Positions 15,298 through 24,322 of a DNA stretch of 64,000 nucleotides are shown one piece after another. The notes below the pieces were generated by a model. It saw nothing but the letters and a program-made list of their open reading frames with translations, was not told where the DNA came from and made no database searches. The stretch is from Sporichthya brevicatena (GTDB lineage Bacteria; Actinomycetota; Actinomycetes; Sporichthyales; Sporichthyaceae): positions 1-64,000 of the forward strand of contig NZ_BAAAHE010000045.1 in assembly GCF_039525035.1 (NCBI RefSeq). Direction: 5' to 3'. Position 1 is the stretch's first letter. Every line of letters starts with the position of its first letter. The position numbers and the translations under genes were made by a program.

Positions 15298-15894
15298 TCA
15301 GCGCGCGAGCGCAAGCAGGGCGTCGCGGGCGTCGGCGCGGGTCTGGGCCCAGGCGCGGTCGAGCGGCTCGGTCGGGGCGCCGGTGGCGTACATCAGCGCG
15401 AGGCCGCGCATCGTGTTGAGCAGGACGTCCGCGCGGACCTCGAGGCGCCTGGGGCTGCGGACCGGGCCCGCCATCGCGCGGATCACGGCGCGGATCGCCT
15501 CGTCGAGGTCCTCCTCGAGCTGCAGCACCCGCGGGTGGAGCTTCGGGTCGGTGCGGGCGGCCACGTAGACCTCGAGCGCGGCGGTGTAGATCGGGTCGTT
15601 GAACTTGTCCCACAGCGCGTCGAGGCCGACCTCGACGCGGCGGGGCCCGGCGGGGATGTCCTCCAGCATCGCGAGCACCTCGTCGGTGCGGCGGCGCCCG
15701 ATCTCCTCGACGACCTCGACGACGAGCCGCGCCTTGTCCGGGTACTGGTGGGTCACCGCCCCCCGGGAGACGCCGGCACGCTCGGCGACCGCCGCGATCG
15801 TCACGCCGGGGTACCCGCGCTCGACCAGGCAGGCGATGGTCGCGGCGATCACCTTCTCCCGGGTCGCGGAACTGCGCTCCACCTGCGTCGCCAC
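15298..15894 (-). CDS. TetR-family regulator divergent from flavin monooxygenase
   Basis: A 198-residue TetR protein: the HTH is TREKVIAATIACLVERGYPGVTIAAVAERAGVSRGAVTHQY, followed by a helical C-terminal domain. GTG 15894 is the chosen start (VATQVERSSATREK) since the frame beyond it runs through the operator region. Located head-to-head with the monooxygenase, with 74 bases between the starts filled with inverted and direct repeats. It most likely represses itself and the monooxygenase; the inducer is unknown. Confidence 0.88.
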   Translation of the reverse strand: MATQVERSSATREKVIAATIACLVERGYPGVTIAAVAERAGVSRGAVTHQYPDKARLVVEVVEEIGRRRTDEVLAMLEDIPAGPRRVEVGLDALWDKFNDPIYTAALEVYVAARTDPKLHPRVLQLEEDLDEAIRAVIRAMAGPVRSPRRLEVRADVLLNTMRGLALMYATGAPTEPLDRAWAQTRADARDALLALAR

Positions 15895-15904
15895 GACCCC
15901 TAGT

Positions 15905-15955
15905 TTACGGGACGCCTGTCCGGTAACTTGCCGGATACACGTCCCGTAACTTGCC
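15905..15955. promoter_or_regulatory. TetR operator region between tetR and monooxygenase
   Basis: Outer inverted repeat TTACGGGACG (15905-15914) / CGTCCCGTAA (15940-15949). Inner inverted repeat TCCGG (15919-15923) / CCGGA (15931-15935). Also a direct repeat GTCCGGTAACTTGCC (15918) and GTCCCGTAACTTGCC (15941) with a single mismatch. This nested layout suggests two repressor dimers. Confidence 0.65.
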
Positions 15956-15968
15956 CCCGGGAGCTCAC

Positions 15969-17435
15969 GTGAGCCGACGTGACCCACGCATTGCCGTCAT
16001 CGGGGCCGGCATGTCCGGCCTCTGCCTCGCCGCCAAGATGCGTGCGGCCGGGATGGAGAACGTCGTCCTGTTCGAGAAGGCCGACCGGGTCGGCGGGACG
16101 TGGCGGGAGAACACCTACCCGGGCCTCAATTGTGACGTCCCGTCACGTTACTACTCCTACAGCTTCGCACCGAACCCCCACTGGACCCGGCTCTACTCCC
16201 CGGGGGCGGAGATTCAGGAGTACCTGCGCCGCGTGGCGCGGGACCTCGACCTCGAACGGCACATTCGCTTCCGCACCGAGGTGCAGGAGGCGGAGTGGAT
16301 CGACGGCCGCTGGCGCGTGCGCACCACGGACGGCACGGAGGAGGACTTCGACTTCCTCGTCTCCGCCGCCGGCGTCCTGCACCACCCGCGGATCGCCGAC
16401 ATCCCGGGCCTCGACTCCTTCGCCGGCGCCTCGTTCCACTCGGCGCAGTGGGACCACTCCGTCCCGCTCGACGGTCGTCGGGTCGCCGTCATCGGCAGCG
16501 GCTCGACCGCCACCCAGATCACGATCGCGCTCGCCCCGCGGTGCGCGGAATTCAAACTCTTCGCCCGCACCCCGCAGTGGGTCTACCCGACCCCGAATCC
16601 GCGGTACCAGCAGTGGAGCCGACTGCTGCTCGCGTCGTTCCCCGCCCTGAACCGGCGCTGGGGCCGGATCTCCTACCGGTTCTGGCAGACCGTGCTCGAG
16701 CAGGTGTTCGGCATGGCGGTCATCCGGCCCGGGTGGCAGCGGCGTCTGGTCACCGTGGCCTGCCACCTGCACCTGCGCCGGGTGAAGGACCCCGCCCTCC
16801 GCGAGCGACTGCGCCCGAAGGACAAGCCCGCGTGCAAGCGGATGATCTTCGCCTCGAAGTTCTACAAACGCTTCAACGACGGGGACGCCACGCTCGTCGA
16901 CACCCCGATCGACCGGGTGACGGAGCAAGGCATCCGCACCACCGACGGGCAGCTGCACGAGGTCGACGTGATCGTGCTCGCGACCGGGTTCCACGCCCAC
17001 ACCTACCTGCGCCCCGTCGAGGTGATCGGACCCGACGGGCTGCGCCTGTCGAAGGTCTGGAGCAGTGAACCCCGCGGCTACCGCACGGTCGCCCTGCCCG
17101 GTTTCCCGAACTTCTTCCTGCTGCTCGGGCCGCACTCGCCGATCGGCAACCAGTCGCTGTTCATGATCACCGAGACGCAGGTCGACTACCTGCTGCAGTG
17201 GGTGGAGCGCTGGCGCGCCGGCGAGTACGACGCCGCCACCCCGACCGAGGACGCCACCGACGCGTTCCAGGCCGAGATGCGCCGCGCCTATCCGGACACG
17301 ATCTGGACCAGCGGCTGCCAGAGCTGGTACCTCGGCGCCGACGGTCTCCCCGCGCTGTGGCCGTTCACCCCGCAGGACCACCGCGACATGCTCGCCGAGC
17401 CGAACCTCGCCGAGTGGGAGCTGACCAAGGTCTGA
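15969..17435 (+). CDS. Flavin-containing (Baeyer-Villiger-type) monooxygenase
   Basis: A 488-residue FAD/NADPH enzyme. The N-terminal FAD motif is AVIGAGMSGLCLAAKM; an NADPH Rossmann motif AVIGSGSTATQIT lies near residue 175; the GGTW motif and the late ATGF motif (VLATGFHAH) typical of class B monooxygenases are present. Between the FAD and NADPH motifs is the FHSAQWDH stretch, which resembles the FxGxxxHxxxW fingerprint (FHSAQW). Such enzymes insert oxygen into ketones or oxidize heteroatoms. GTG 15969 has GGGAG upstream. Control by the divergent TetR is likely; the substrate is unknown. Confidence 0.88.
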   Translation: MSRRDPRIAVIGAGMSGLCLAAKMRAAGMENVVLFEKADRVGGTWRENTYPGLNCDVPSRYYSYSFAPNPHWTRLYSPGAEIQEYLRRVARDLDLERHIRFRTEVQEAEWIDGRWRVRTTDGTEEDFDFLVSAAGVLHHPRIADIPGLDSFAGASFHSAQWDHSVPLDGRRVAVIGSGSTATQITIALAPRCAEFKLFARTPQWVYPTPNPRYQQWSRLLLASFPALNRRWGRISYRFWQTVLEQVFGMAVIRPGWQRRLVTVACHLHLRRVKDPALRERLRPKDKPACKRMIFASKFYKRFNDGDATLVDTPIDRVTEQGIRTTDGQLHEVDVIVLATGFHAHTYLRPVEVIGPDGLRLSKVWSSEPRGYRTVALPGFPNFFLLLGPHSPIGNQSLFMITETQVDYLLQWVERWRAGEYDAATPTEDATDAFQAEMRRAYPDTIWTSGCQSWYLGADGLPALWPFTPQDHRDMLAEPNLAEWELTKV

Positions 17436-17448
17436 ATCTGGCGCGACG

Positions 17449-18129
17449 TCAGACGCGAGCGACCCGCTGCGCCGCCCGGCCCGCGAGCCGCTCGACCTGG
17501 CCCAGCGAGGGCCACCGGCCGTCCGGGCGGACTGACGTCACGATCAGCTCGGCCGCGCCCACCTGGGCGTGCAGGTCGATGCCGCGGATCCGGACGACTA
17601 CCCCTTCGAGCAGGGCCCGCACCTCGTACCGGAACCCGACCGCCAGACTCGCCGCGCCCACGTCCACCGGCACCGGCTCGATCAGCACGCGCCGAACCTT
17701 CGCCCCCTGCTCGGTGAACAACGCCGTGAGCGCCTGCCCGTAGCAATCGACGCCGCGCACGGTGGTCAGGCGGGCAAGGTCCGTCCGCGCACGCGCCGGC
17801 GTCCCGAGCACGACGGACCGCGATCCGATCTGCGACGGGCGCTTCGTGAAGGCCCGGCCGTCGTGGCGCGCGGCGTAACTGGGCGCCGCCACCCCGAGGC
17901 ACGCGTACCGGGCCGCGTCCTTCTCTTCCGCACTTGTCCCGGATTGTTCCTGGACCGAGTAGCCCGGCAGGTCGCGTCGGCGCAGCACGGCGGCCTTCGC
18001 GAGCCGCTCGGCCTTCGCCTCCCGGACCGCCGCCCGGTCCGGCGAGGACCCCGGGGCCGCGACCGCCGACGCGGGCGCGAGCGACGCCAACGCCAGAGCG
18101 GCTGATGTCACCACGACTCGCAGAAACAT
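17449..18129 (-). CDS. Secreted protein of unknown function
   Basis: A 226-residue protein, not recognized. The start ATG 18129 has a strong GGGAGGAAA ribosome site. A clear signal peptide (VVVTSAALALASLAPASAVA, cleavage after AVA-AP) precedes a mature domain of about 200 residues. The mature domain has LRRRDLPGYSVQEQS near its N-terminus, Cys in YACLGV and VDCYGQ that may form a disulfide, and alternating strand-like segments. The LPGYSV.E pattern is reminiscent of small exported actinobacterial proteins of unknown role. It converges with the monooxygenase gene (13 bases between stops). Confidence 0.75.
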   Translation of the reverse strand: MFLRVVVTSAALALASLAPASAVAAPGSSPDRAAVREAKAERLAKAAVLRRRDLPGYSVQEQSGTSAEEKDAARYACLGVAAPSYAARHDGRAFTKRPSQIGSRSVVLGTPARARTDLARLTTVRGVDCYGQALTALFTEQGAKVRRVLIEPVPVDVGAASLAVGFRYEVRALLEGVVVRIRGIDLHAQVGAAELIVTSVRPDGRWPSLGQVERLAGRAAQRVARV

Positions 18130-18266
18130 GCTTTTCCTCCCGTCCCGGTCGTTTCCGGCCGCTCCCGCCCCGAAACGCCGCGGCGCGAACCGGACGTGCG
18201 TACGCCTTCGGGACGGTGAACGTCGGGGTCATCAAGTGGGGACCGCGGCCCTCCGAAGCGGAGTGC

Positions 18267-20018
18267 ATGACCTCGCTGCTGGACCGCCGGAATGTCCTCA
18301 CCCTGGCGGCCCTCGTCGCCGCCTCGGGCGTCGTCGGCGTCGCCGAGGCCGGCGGCGCCGAGGCGGCCACGACGGCCAAGGCGAAGAAGAAGGCCAAGAA
18401 GAAGCTGACGCCGAAGCAGCTCCGCGCCCGCCGGCGCCGTCAGGCCCGCAAGCGCGCCGCTGAGAAGGCCAAGCAGAAGAAGCCGGCGCCCGCTCCCGCC
18501 CCGAAGCCCGCCCCGACACCGACCCCGGCTCCGAAGCCGAGCCCGGCGCCGAGCCCCAGCCCGACACCCAGCCCACTGCCGGCGACGGACGCCTTCACCC
18601 TCCACCTGCTCCGGCGGGCGACGTTCGGGATCACGCCCGACCTGCTCGCCGACGTCACGAAGGCGGGCGGGGTCCAGGGCTGGCTCGACCAGCAGCTGAA
18701 CCCCGGCGGCCTCGCCGACGTCCCGGCCGCCGTCCTCGCCCGCTGGCCGCTGCACGCCGCGGACCCCCCGGTCGTCCACGCCGCCGGCTCGTTCGGCCAC
18801 TGGAAGTCGATGGAGGACCTCGTCCGCGCGACGGTGGCCCGCCAGCTGTGGTCGAAGCGTCAGCTCTTCGAGGTGATGGTCGACTTCTGGTCCAACCACC
18901 TCAACATCACCTGCCCGAGCAGCGAGGTCTGGTCGACCAAGGCATGGGACGACAAGAACGTCATCCGCAAGCACGCCCTCGGCCGGTTCGAGGACATGCT
19001 CATCGCCTCGATGACGTCGCCCGCGATGCTGCTCTACCTGGACAACGCCACCTCGCGCGGCACCGCCCCGAACGAGAACTACGCCCGGGAACTCCTCGAG
19101 CTCCACACCGTCGGGGTCGACGCCGGCTACGGCCGCGCGGACATCCTCGGCGTCGCGCGGACCCTGAGCGGCTTGACGGTGTGGGACCCGTGGACCGGCG
19201 GCACCGCCACCAACGTCGGCACGTTCCGCTACAACGCGAACTGGCACTACGTCGGCAAGGTGACCGTGCTCGGCTGGTCGCACGCGAACGCGACCAAGAA
19301 CGACGGGCCGGCCGCCGCGGCGTCGCTCGCCACCTACCTCGCCCGGCATCCCGCGACCGCGGAGCGGATCGCCACCAAGCTCGCCGTGCGCTTCGTCTCC
19401 GACACCCCGCCGGCCGCGCTCGTCGAGCGCCTGGCCCGCGTGTATCTCGACCACGACACCGCGATCGTGCCCGTCCTCCGCGCACTGTTCGCGTCCGCGG
19501 AGTTCGCCGCCTCGACGGGCAAGAAGGTGCGCCGCCCGCTCGAGGACCTGATCGCCGCCTGGCGCGCGGTCGGGGTGCAACCGAAGCCGACGGACACGAA
19601 CCCCGACGGCGCGATCGCGGGTCTGCGCTGGATGCTCATGCTGCTCGGCCACGCGCCGCTCGGCTGGGCACCGCCCAACGGCTACCCCGACGTCGCCTCC
19701 GCGTGGGGCGGAGCCGGCCGGACGCTGAACCGCTGGAACGCGCACATCGCGACCACCCAGCAGTGGTGGCCCGAGGGGGTGACGTGGCCGGACCTCGCCG
19801 ACCACCTCCTCGACGGCAAGACCCCCGCGACCCGCGGCGCGCTCATCGACGTCCTGATCGCGCGACTGCTCCCGGGCATCTCCGTCTCCACCGCCCACCG
19901 CAACGCGATGCTCGCCTTCCTCGGCGCGGACGGCCGGATCCGCGACGGCGACACCACGTGGCTGTTCCCTGTCCTCGTCGCCGTCGTCCTCGACAGCCCG
20001 CACTGGAGCATCCGATGA
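18267..20018 (+). CDS. DUF1800 family exported protein
   Basis: A 583-residue DUF1800 protein. Residues 1-35 form an export signal (RRNVLTLAALVAASGVVGVAEAG, close to a Tat signal). It is followed by an unusual Lys/Arg/Ala-rich block (AKKKAKKKLTPKQLRARRRR) and a Pro-Ala/Pro-Thr linker, then the DUF1800 body starting at HLLRRATFGITPDLL with WLDQQLNP, FWSNHLNIT, NENYARELLELHTVG and the C-terminal GWAPPNGYPD motif. The stop overlaps the DUF1501 start (ATGA). These two families are nearly always paired; their function is not settled. Confidence 0.9.
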   Translation: MTSLLDRRNVLTLAALVAASGVVGVAEAGGAEAATTAKAKKKAKKKLTPKQLRARRRRQARKRAAEKAKQKKPAPAPAPKPAPTPTPAPKPSPAPSPSPTPSPLPATDAFTLHLLRRATFGITPDLLADVTKAGGVQGWLDQQLNPGGLADVPAAVLARWPLHAADPPVVHAAGSFGHWKSMEDLVRATVARQLWSKRQLFEVMVDFWSNHLNITCPSSEVWSTKAWDDKNVIRKHALGRFEDMLIASMTSPAMLLYLDNATSRGTAPNENYARELLELHTVGVDAGYGRADILGVARTLSGLTVWDPWTGGTATNVGTFRYNANWHYVGKVTVLGWSHANATKNDGPAAAASLATYLARHPATAERIATKLAVRFVSDTPPAALVERLARVYLDHDTAIVPVLRALFASAEFAASTGKKVRRPLEDLIAAWRAVGVQPKPTDTNPDGAIAGLRWMLMLLGHAPLGWAPPNGYPDVASAWGGAGRTLNRWNAHIATTQQWWPEGVTWPDLADHLLDGKTPATRGALIDVLIARLLPGISVSTAHRNAMLAFLGADGRIRDGDTTWLFPVLVAVVLDSPHWSIR

Positions 20019-21298
20019 CCCGTCAGATCCCGTCGCCGAACGACGGCTGCCCGGAGTGCGCCGAGGTCGGCACGCTGAACCGGCGCCGCTTCCTCCAGGC
20101 GCTCGGCGTCACCGGCGCGGCCGTCGCGGCGACCCCGGCGCTCTCGGCCCGGGCGGCCTACGCGGCCGGCGCGTACTCCGGGCCGATCCTGCTCGTGATC
20201 TCGCTGCGCGGCGGCATGGACGGGCTCAGCCTGGTGCCGCCGGTCGGCGACCCGGACTACGCCCGCAAGCGGCCGAACATCGCGATCCCCACGGCGACCG
20301 CGATCCCGACCGGCAACCCCACGTTCGGCCTGCACCCGGCGCTCGCGCCGCTCAAGCCGCTGTGGAACGACGGCCGGTTGGCGTTCGTGCACGCGGTCGG
20401 GTCGCCGGACGCGAGCCGGAGCCACTTCTCCGCCACCGACGAACTCGATCGGGCCGCGCCGGGCACGAGCATCCGCACCGGGTGGCTCGACCGTGTCCTC
20501 GGCGTCGCGGGCACCGGCACGACGTTCGAGGCGGTCGCGCTCGGCACCGGTGGCGTCCCGCGCCTGATGTCGGGGCCGAACGAGGCGCTCGGCCTGGCGT
20601 CGCTGGCCACGTTCAAGCTGCAGAGCCTGGACTGGGTCGGCCCGCGTCTGACGACCGCCCTGCGCGCGCTGCACGACAACGCGAACCTCCCGCACGCGTC
20701 CGCCGCGACCGCGACGCTCGCCGCGCTCGACACCGCGGCGTCGGTCGTCACCAACCACGGCAGCCCCCGCAACGGCGCCGTCTACCCGAAGAACAGCGCG
20801 CTCGGCGCGGCGCTCGCCGACGCCGCCGCACTGATCCGGGCGAACGTCGGGCTGCAGGCGCTCGCCGTCGACGTCGGCGACTGGGACATGCACAGCGGTC
20901 TCGGCAACCGTGGCGAGGGCGCGTTCGCCGTCAAGGCCGGGGATATCGCGGCCAGCCTCGCGGCGTTCGCCACCGACCTGGGCGACGCCTTCAACCGCGT
21001 CACGGTCGTGACGCTGAGCGAGTTCGGTCGCCGCGTTCAGGAGAACGGCAGCGGCGGCGTCGACCACGGTTACGGCAACGCGGTGCTGCTCGCCGGCGGC
21101 GGGCTGGTGGGCACCAAGGTGCACGGCACCTGGCCCACCCTGGCCGACGCCAAGCTCGACCACGGCGACCTCGCCGGGACCACGGACTTCCGCAACGTGC
21201 TCGGCGAGTACCTCGTGAAGCGAGCCGGCCTGACAACCAGTCAGCTCGGGACCGTGTTTCCCGGCGTCACCCCGTCGTTCGTCGGCGCGTTCCGCTGA
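20015..21298 (+). CDS. DUF1501 family Tat-exported protein
   Basis: A 427-residue partner of the DUF1800 protein. The N-terminus CPEC...NRRRFLQALGVTGAAVAATPALSA is a twin-arginine signal. The body shows the sulfatase-like DUF1501 pattern: LLVISLRGGMDGLSLV, HAVGSPDASRSHFSATD, DVGDWDMHSG, TLSEFGRRVQENGSGGVDHGYGN and TDFRNVLGEYL. The Asp/His residues in these motifs suggest a metal-dependent phosphoesterase fold. Start ATG 20015 overlaps the upstream stop. Both proteins act outside the membrane, possibly as a complex (inference from pairing). Confidence 0.92.
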   Translation: MTRQIPSPNDGCPECAEVGTLNRRRFLQALGVTGAAVAATPALSARAAYAAGAYSGPILLVISLRGGMDGLSLVPPVGDPDYARKRPNIAIPTATAIPTGNPTFGLHPALAPLKPLWNDGRLAFVHAVGSPDASRSHFSATDELDRAAPGTSIRTGWLDRVLGVAGTGTTFEAVALGTGGVPRLMSGPNEALGLASLATFKLQSLDWVGPRLTTALRALHDNANLPHASAATATLAALDTAASVVTNHGSPRNGAVYPKNSALGAALADAAALIRANVGLQALAVDVGDWDMHSGLGNRGEGAFAVKAGDIAASLAAFATDLGDAFNRVTVVTLSEFGRRVQENGSGGVDHGYGNAVLLAGGGLVGTKVHGTWPTLADAKLDHGDLAGTTDFRNVLGEYLVKRAGLTTSQLGTVFPGVTPSFVGAFR

Positions 21299-21307
21299 CC
21301 CCGGCGG

Positions 21308-22465
21308 TCAGCGCAACCCGTAGGTGGAGGCGATGATCTCCCGCTGGATCTCGTTGGTGCCCGCGTAGATCGTCGGGGAGATGGCGTCACGCAGGTGACG
21401 TTCCATCTCGTACTCGGTGGCGTACCCGTACCCGCCCATGAGCTGGACGCCTTCGAGCGCGAGCGCCTTCGCCGTCTCGGTCACCTTGACCTTGGCCATC
21501 GAGGTGAGACGGACCAGGTCCTGCGGTTCACCCAGGTTGTGGTGCGCGCGGTAGACGGTGTCGTAGGCGAGGCTGCGGGCGGCCTCCAGCTCCAGTGCCA
21601 TCGTCGCGATCCGGTGCCGGACGGCCTGGAACGTCCCGATCTTCTGGCCGAACTGGGCCCGGACGGTGACGTAGGCCAGCAGGTCGTCGAACGTCCGCTG
21701 CGCCATGCCGATGCCCTGCGCCGCGCACACCAACCGCTCGCCGTTGAGGCCGGCCATCAGCTGGTTCCAGGCACCGCCACGCTCCCCGACCAGCGCGTCC
21801 TCCCCGACGAAGACGTCGGTGAAGAAGATGTCGTTGACCTCCTTGCCACCCATCGTCGAGATCGGCCGGACCTCCACGCCCGGGGTGTTCGCCGGCACCT
21901 CGAGCATCGACAGCCCCGTGCGCGGGTTGTCGCCGCGCTCGGTCCGGACGGTCACGAGGATGACGTCGGCGAAGTGCGCGTCCGAGCACCACGTCTTCTG
22001 CCCGTTGAGTACGTAACCGCCGTCGACGGGCTCGGCCTTGCAGGCGATCCCGGACAGGTCCGATCCCGCGCCCGGCTCGGAGATGCTGATCGAGTAGAGC
22101 GTCCCCTCGGTGATCGCACTCAGGACCCGCTTGCGCTGGGCGTCGGTCCCGAAGCGCTTGAAGATCCCGGCGCACGTGTGCGACGTCCCCGCCCCGTGCA
22201 CCGGGGCCATCCCGTACCAGAGCTCCTCGAAGAACAGGAACTGCTCGATCAGCCCGCCCCCGCTGCCCCCGAACTCCTCCGGCAGCGAGACGCCGAGGTA
22301 CCCGGTGGCCGCGAGCTTGCGATACAGCTCCGGGCTGTGGGACTCCAACCCGTTCTGGGTGTAGGCGTCCCGCTGCTCCTTGGTCCCCACCTCGCGGCGG
22401 CAGAACGCCCGCACCGCCTCGGCGAAGTCCTCCTGCTCGGAGGTGAACCGCCAGGACTTCGCCAC
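21308..22465 (-). CDS. Acyl-CoA dehydrogenase
   Basis: A 385-residue FAD-dependent acyl-CoA dehydrogenase for alpha,beta-oxidation of an acyl-CoA. The three domains are present: an N-terminal helical part; the middle beta domain with YSISISEPGAGSDLSGIACKAEPVDGGY and TWCSDAHFAD; and a C-terminal helical part ending IYAGTNEIQREIIASTYGLR. The position that is Glu in medium-chain enzymes (EGT) is Ala (AGT), as in several actinobacterial FadE proteins, so the base must lie elsewhere. GTG 22465 is chosen for the GAGGAG site 7 bases upstream. A palindrome upstream suggests TetR-type control. Confidence 0.92.
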   Translation of the reverse strand: MAKSWRFTSEQEDFAEAVRAFCRREVGTKEQRDAYTQNGLESHSPELYRKLAATGYLGVSLPEEFGGSGGGLIEQFLFFEELWYGMAPVHGAGTSHTCAGIFKRFGTDAQRKRVLSAITEGTLYSISISEPGAGSDLSGIACKAEPVDGGYVLNGQKTWCSDAHFADVILVTVRTERGDNPRTGLSMLEVPANTPGVEVRPISTMGGKEVNDIFFTDVFVGEDALVGERGGAWNQLMAGLNGERLVCAAQGIGMAQRTFDDLLAYVTVRAQFGQKIGTFQAVRHRIATMALELEAARSLAYDTVYRAHHNLGEPQDLVRLTSMAKVKVTETAKALALEGVQLMGGYGYATEYEMERHLRDAISPTIYAGTNEIQREIIASTYGLR

Positions 22466-22482
22466 GCCCGCTCCTCGGTTAA

Positions 22483-22497
22483 AGATACGCAGTATCT
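22483..22497 (-). promoter_or_regulatory. Operator-like palindrome upstream of acyl-CoA dehydrogenase
   Basis: AGATAC-GCA-GTATCT, perfect 6-bp arms, 18 bases before the GTG start in an AT-rich island of a GC-rich region. Likely a binding site for an unlinked TetR/GntR regulator of lipid genes (inference). Confidence 0.5.
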
Positions 22498-22554
22498 CAA
22501 TATTCGCGTCCGGGCCCGGCGGTGTCAATCGCCATGCCCTCCCGCCCCGGCGTC

Positions 22555-22645
22555 CCGTGCCCATCTCCACCGAGTGCGCAGATCGGCACCACTCCGACGC
22601 CGCTCCCCCGTGCCGACCTCCACCGAGTGCGCAGATAAGCACCAC
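22555..22645. repeat. Two 38-bp intergenic direct repeats
   Basis: Units at 22555-22592 and 22608-22645 (53-bp period) share CCGTGCC, CTCCACCGAGTGCGCAGAT and CACCAC with 6 differing bases. Within unit 1, CATCTCCACCGAG also occurs at 45339-45351 inside another palindromic repeat array. They lie between the acyl-CoA dehydrogenase start and the DHA2 exporter stop. Confidence 0.75.
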
Positions 22646-22669
22646 CGCCGGGCCGGGTGGCCCCATCGC

Positions 22670-24196
22670 TCATGGAACGTCCACGCCCGGCGGCACCGCG
22701 GACCGCTCTCGACCCGGCGCGATGAAAGCGACGGCGGCGGCACAGACGACGGTGACGATCGCGGACGCGAGCATCGCGCCGTGGAGCCCGCTGAGGAACG
22801 CGGCCTGGGCCTCGGCCACCGCCGGTGCGGCGGCGGGTCCGAGCTCCGCACCGACCTGCAGCGCGCCGGCCAATGACGCCTCCGCGGCCTCCCGCGCCGG
22901 CGGGGGCAGGGCCTCCACGGCCGGACCGAGCTCGCGGCTGTAGCCGGTGGCGAGCAGCGATCCCGCGACGGCGATCCCGATCGCGGCCCCGACCTCGCGC
23001 ACGGCGTCGTTGACGGCGCTCGCGACGCCCTGCTTCGCGGCCGGGACGCTGCGCAGGATCGCGACGGTCGCCGGGGTGACGCACAGGCCGAGCGTCGCGC
23101 CGATCGACAGCAGCCCGGTCTGGAACAGGACCGTGTCGCCCTTCTCCAGCTGCGTCAACAACAGGAACCCGGTCGTCAACGGCACGAAGCCGACCACCGA
23201 GACCACGCGGAGCCCGAACCGCTCGACGAGCGGCGGTCCGGCGAGCGCGAACGGCAGGATCGTGAGCGCGGCCGGCAGCAGCATCAGCCCCGCGTCCAAC
23301 GGCGAGCGCCCCTCGATCAGCTGCAGGTACTGCACGACGAGGAAGAAGAACCCGAACAGCATCGCGAACAGGACGACGAGCGAGACGCTGCCGGCCAGCA
23401 CGCGGCGGGAGCGGAAGATGCGGATGTCGAGCAGCGGATGCGCGCGGCGCACCTGGCTGACGCCGAACAGCACGGCGCACGCGACGCCACTCGCGACGCA
23501 GCCGAGGAACACCGCCGAGTCCCAGCCGTGGCTGGGCGCCTCGTTGATGCCGAAGACCACGAGACCGATCGCCGCGGCGCTCGTGACCGCGCCGAAGCTG
23601 TCGAAGCGGCGGCGCTCGTCGTCGCGGGACTCGTCGATCAGCGGACCGGCGAGTGTCGTGAGCAGCGCAGCCGCCGCGGAGACGTAGAGGATCGCCGGCC
23701 AGTCCGCGAACTCCAGGATCAGCCCGCCGAACGCGAGGCCGAGCGCGCCACCGAGCGTCGCGGTGGTGACCCACACCGCGACCGCGCGTTCCTGCGCGGC
23801 GCCGCGCATCGTGGTCGTGATCAGCGACAGCGTCGCCGGCATCACCAGCGCCGCACCCACGCCGGCGAGGGCGCGGGAGGCGATGAGGACGTTGGGGTTC
23901 TCGCCGAGCGGGCCGAGCAGGCACGCCAGCGAGAAGACGACCAGGCCCGCCATCAACGCGCGGCGCCGGCCGTAGCGATCGCCGAGCGCCCCGCACGGCA
24001 GCAGCAGGCCCGCGAAGACGACCGTGTAGGAGTCGATGACCCACGTCAGTTGGCCCTGTGTCGCGCCCGTCGCCCGGCCGATCTCGGGCAGCGCCGTGTT
24101 CAGCGAGGTCATCGAGCCCATGACCATCGCGAGGGCGCCGCAGATCACCGCCAGCCCGATGATCGGGCTGCGGGGCCGGATCTCCGCGCGGTGCAT
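22670..24196 (-). CDS. DHA2-family (14-TM) MFS drug exporter
   Basis: About 508 residues. Typical 14-helix EmrB/QacA-type drug:H+ antiporter: TM1 with AMVMGSMTSLNTALPEI, motif A GALGDRYGRRRALM after TM2, motif C-like ALVMPATLSL region, and a terminal helix near AMLASAIVTVVCAAAVAF. ATG 24196 is taken as start since it places about 10 residues before TM1; a GTG at 24247 would add 17 residues. No regulator lies next to it. Expected substrates are hydrophobic or cationic toxic compounds, unknown in detail. Confidence 0.88.
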   Translation of the reverse strand: MHRAEIRPRSPIIGLAVICGALAMVMGSMTSLNTALPEIGRATGATQGQLTWVIDSYTVVFAGLLLPCGALGDRYGRRRALMAGLVVFSLACLLGPLGENPNVLIASRALAGVGAALVMPATLSLITTTMRGAAQERAVAVWVTTATLGGALGLAFGGLILEFADWPAILYVSAAAALLTTLAGPLIDESRDDERRRFDSFGAVTSAAAIGLVVFGINEAPSHGWDSAVFLGCVASGVACAVLFGVSQVRRAHPLLDIRIFRSRRVLAGSVSLVVLFAMLFGFFFLVVQYLQLIEGRSPLDAGLMLLPAALTILPFALAGPPLVERFGLRVVSVVGFVPLTTGFLLLTQLEKGDTVLFQTGLLSIGATLGLCVTPATVAILRSVPAAKQGVASAVNDAVREVGAAIGIAVAGSLLATGYSRELGPAVEALPPPAREAAEASLAGALQVGAELGPAAAPAVAEAQAAFLSGLHGAMLASAIVTVVCAAAVAFIAPGRERSAVPPGVDVP

Positions 24197-24322
24197 GCGC
24201 TCAGCCAACACCCGAGGCGGGGCGCACCGCACCGTCACGTTGTTCACAGGTGGGCGGTTCGTCCTCGGCCGAAAGATCGATTCCGCGGGTCCGGGTCGCC
24301 CGGCGACGATTCATGTCCCACC

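Noticed and set aside
22555-22645. CRISPR-like repeat array
   Set aside because: Only two imperfect units with a 15-bp gap and no cas genes anywhere in the window.
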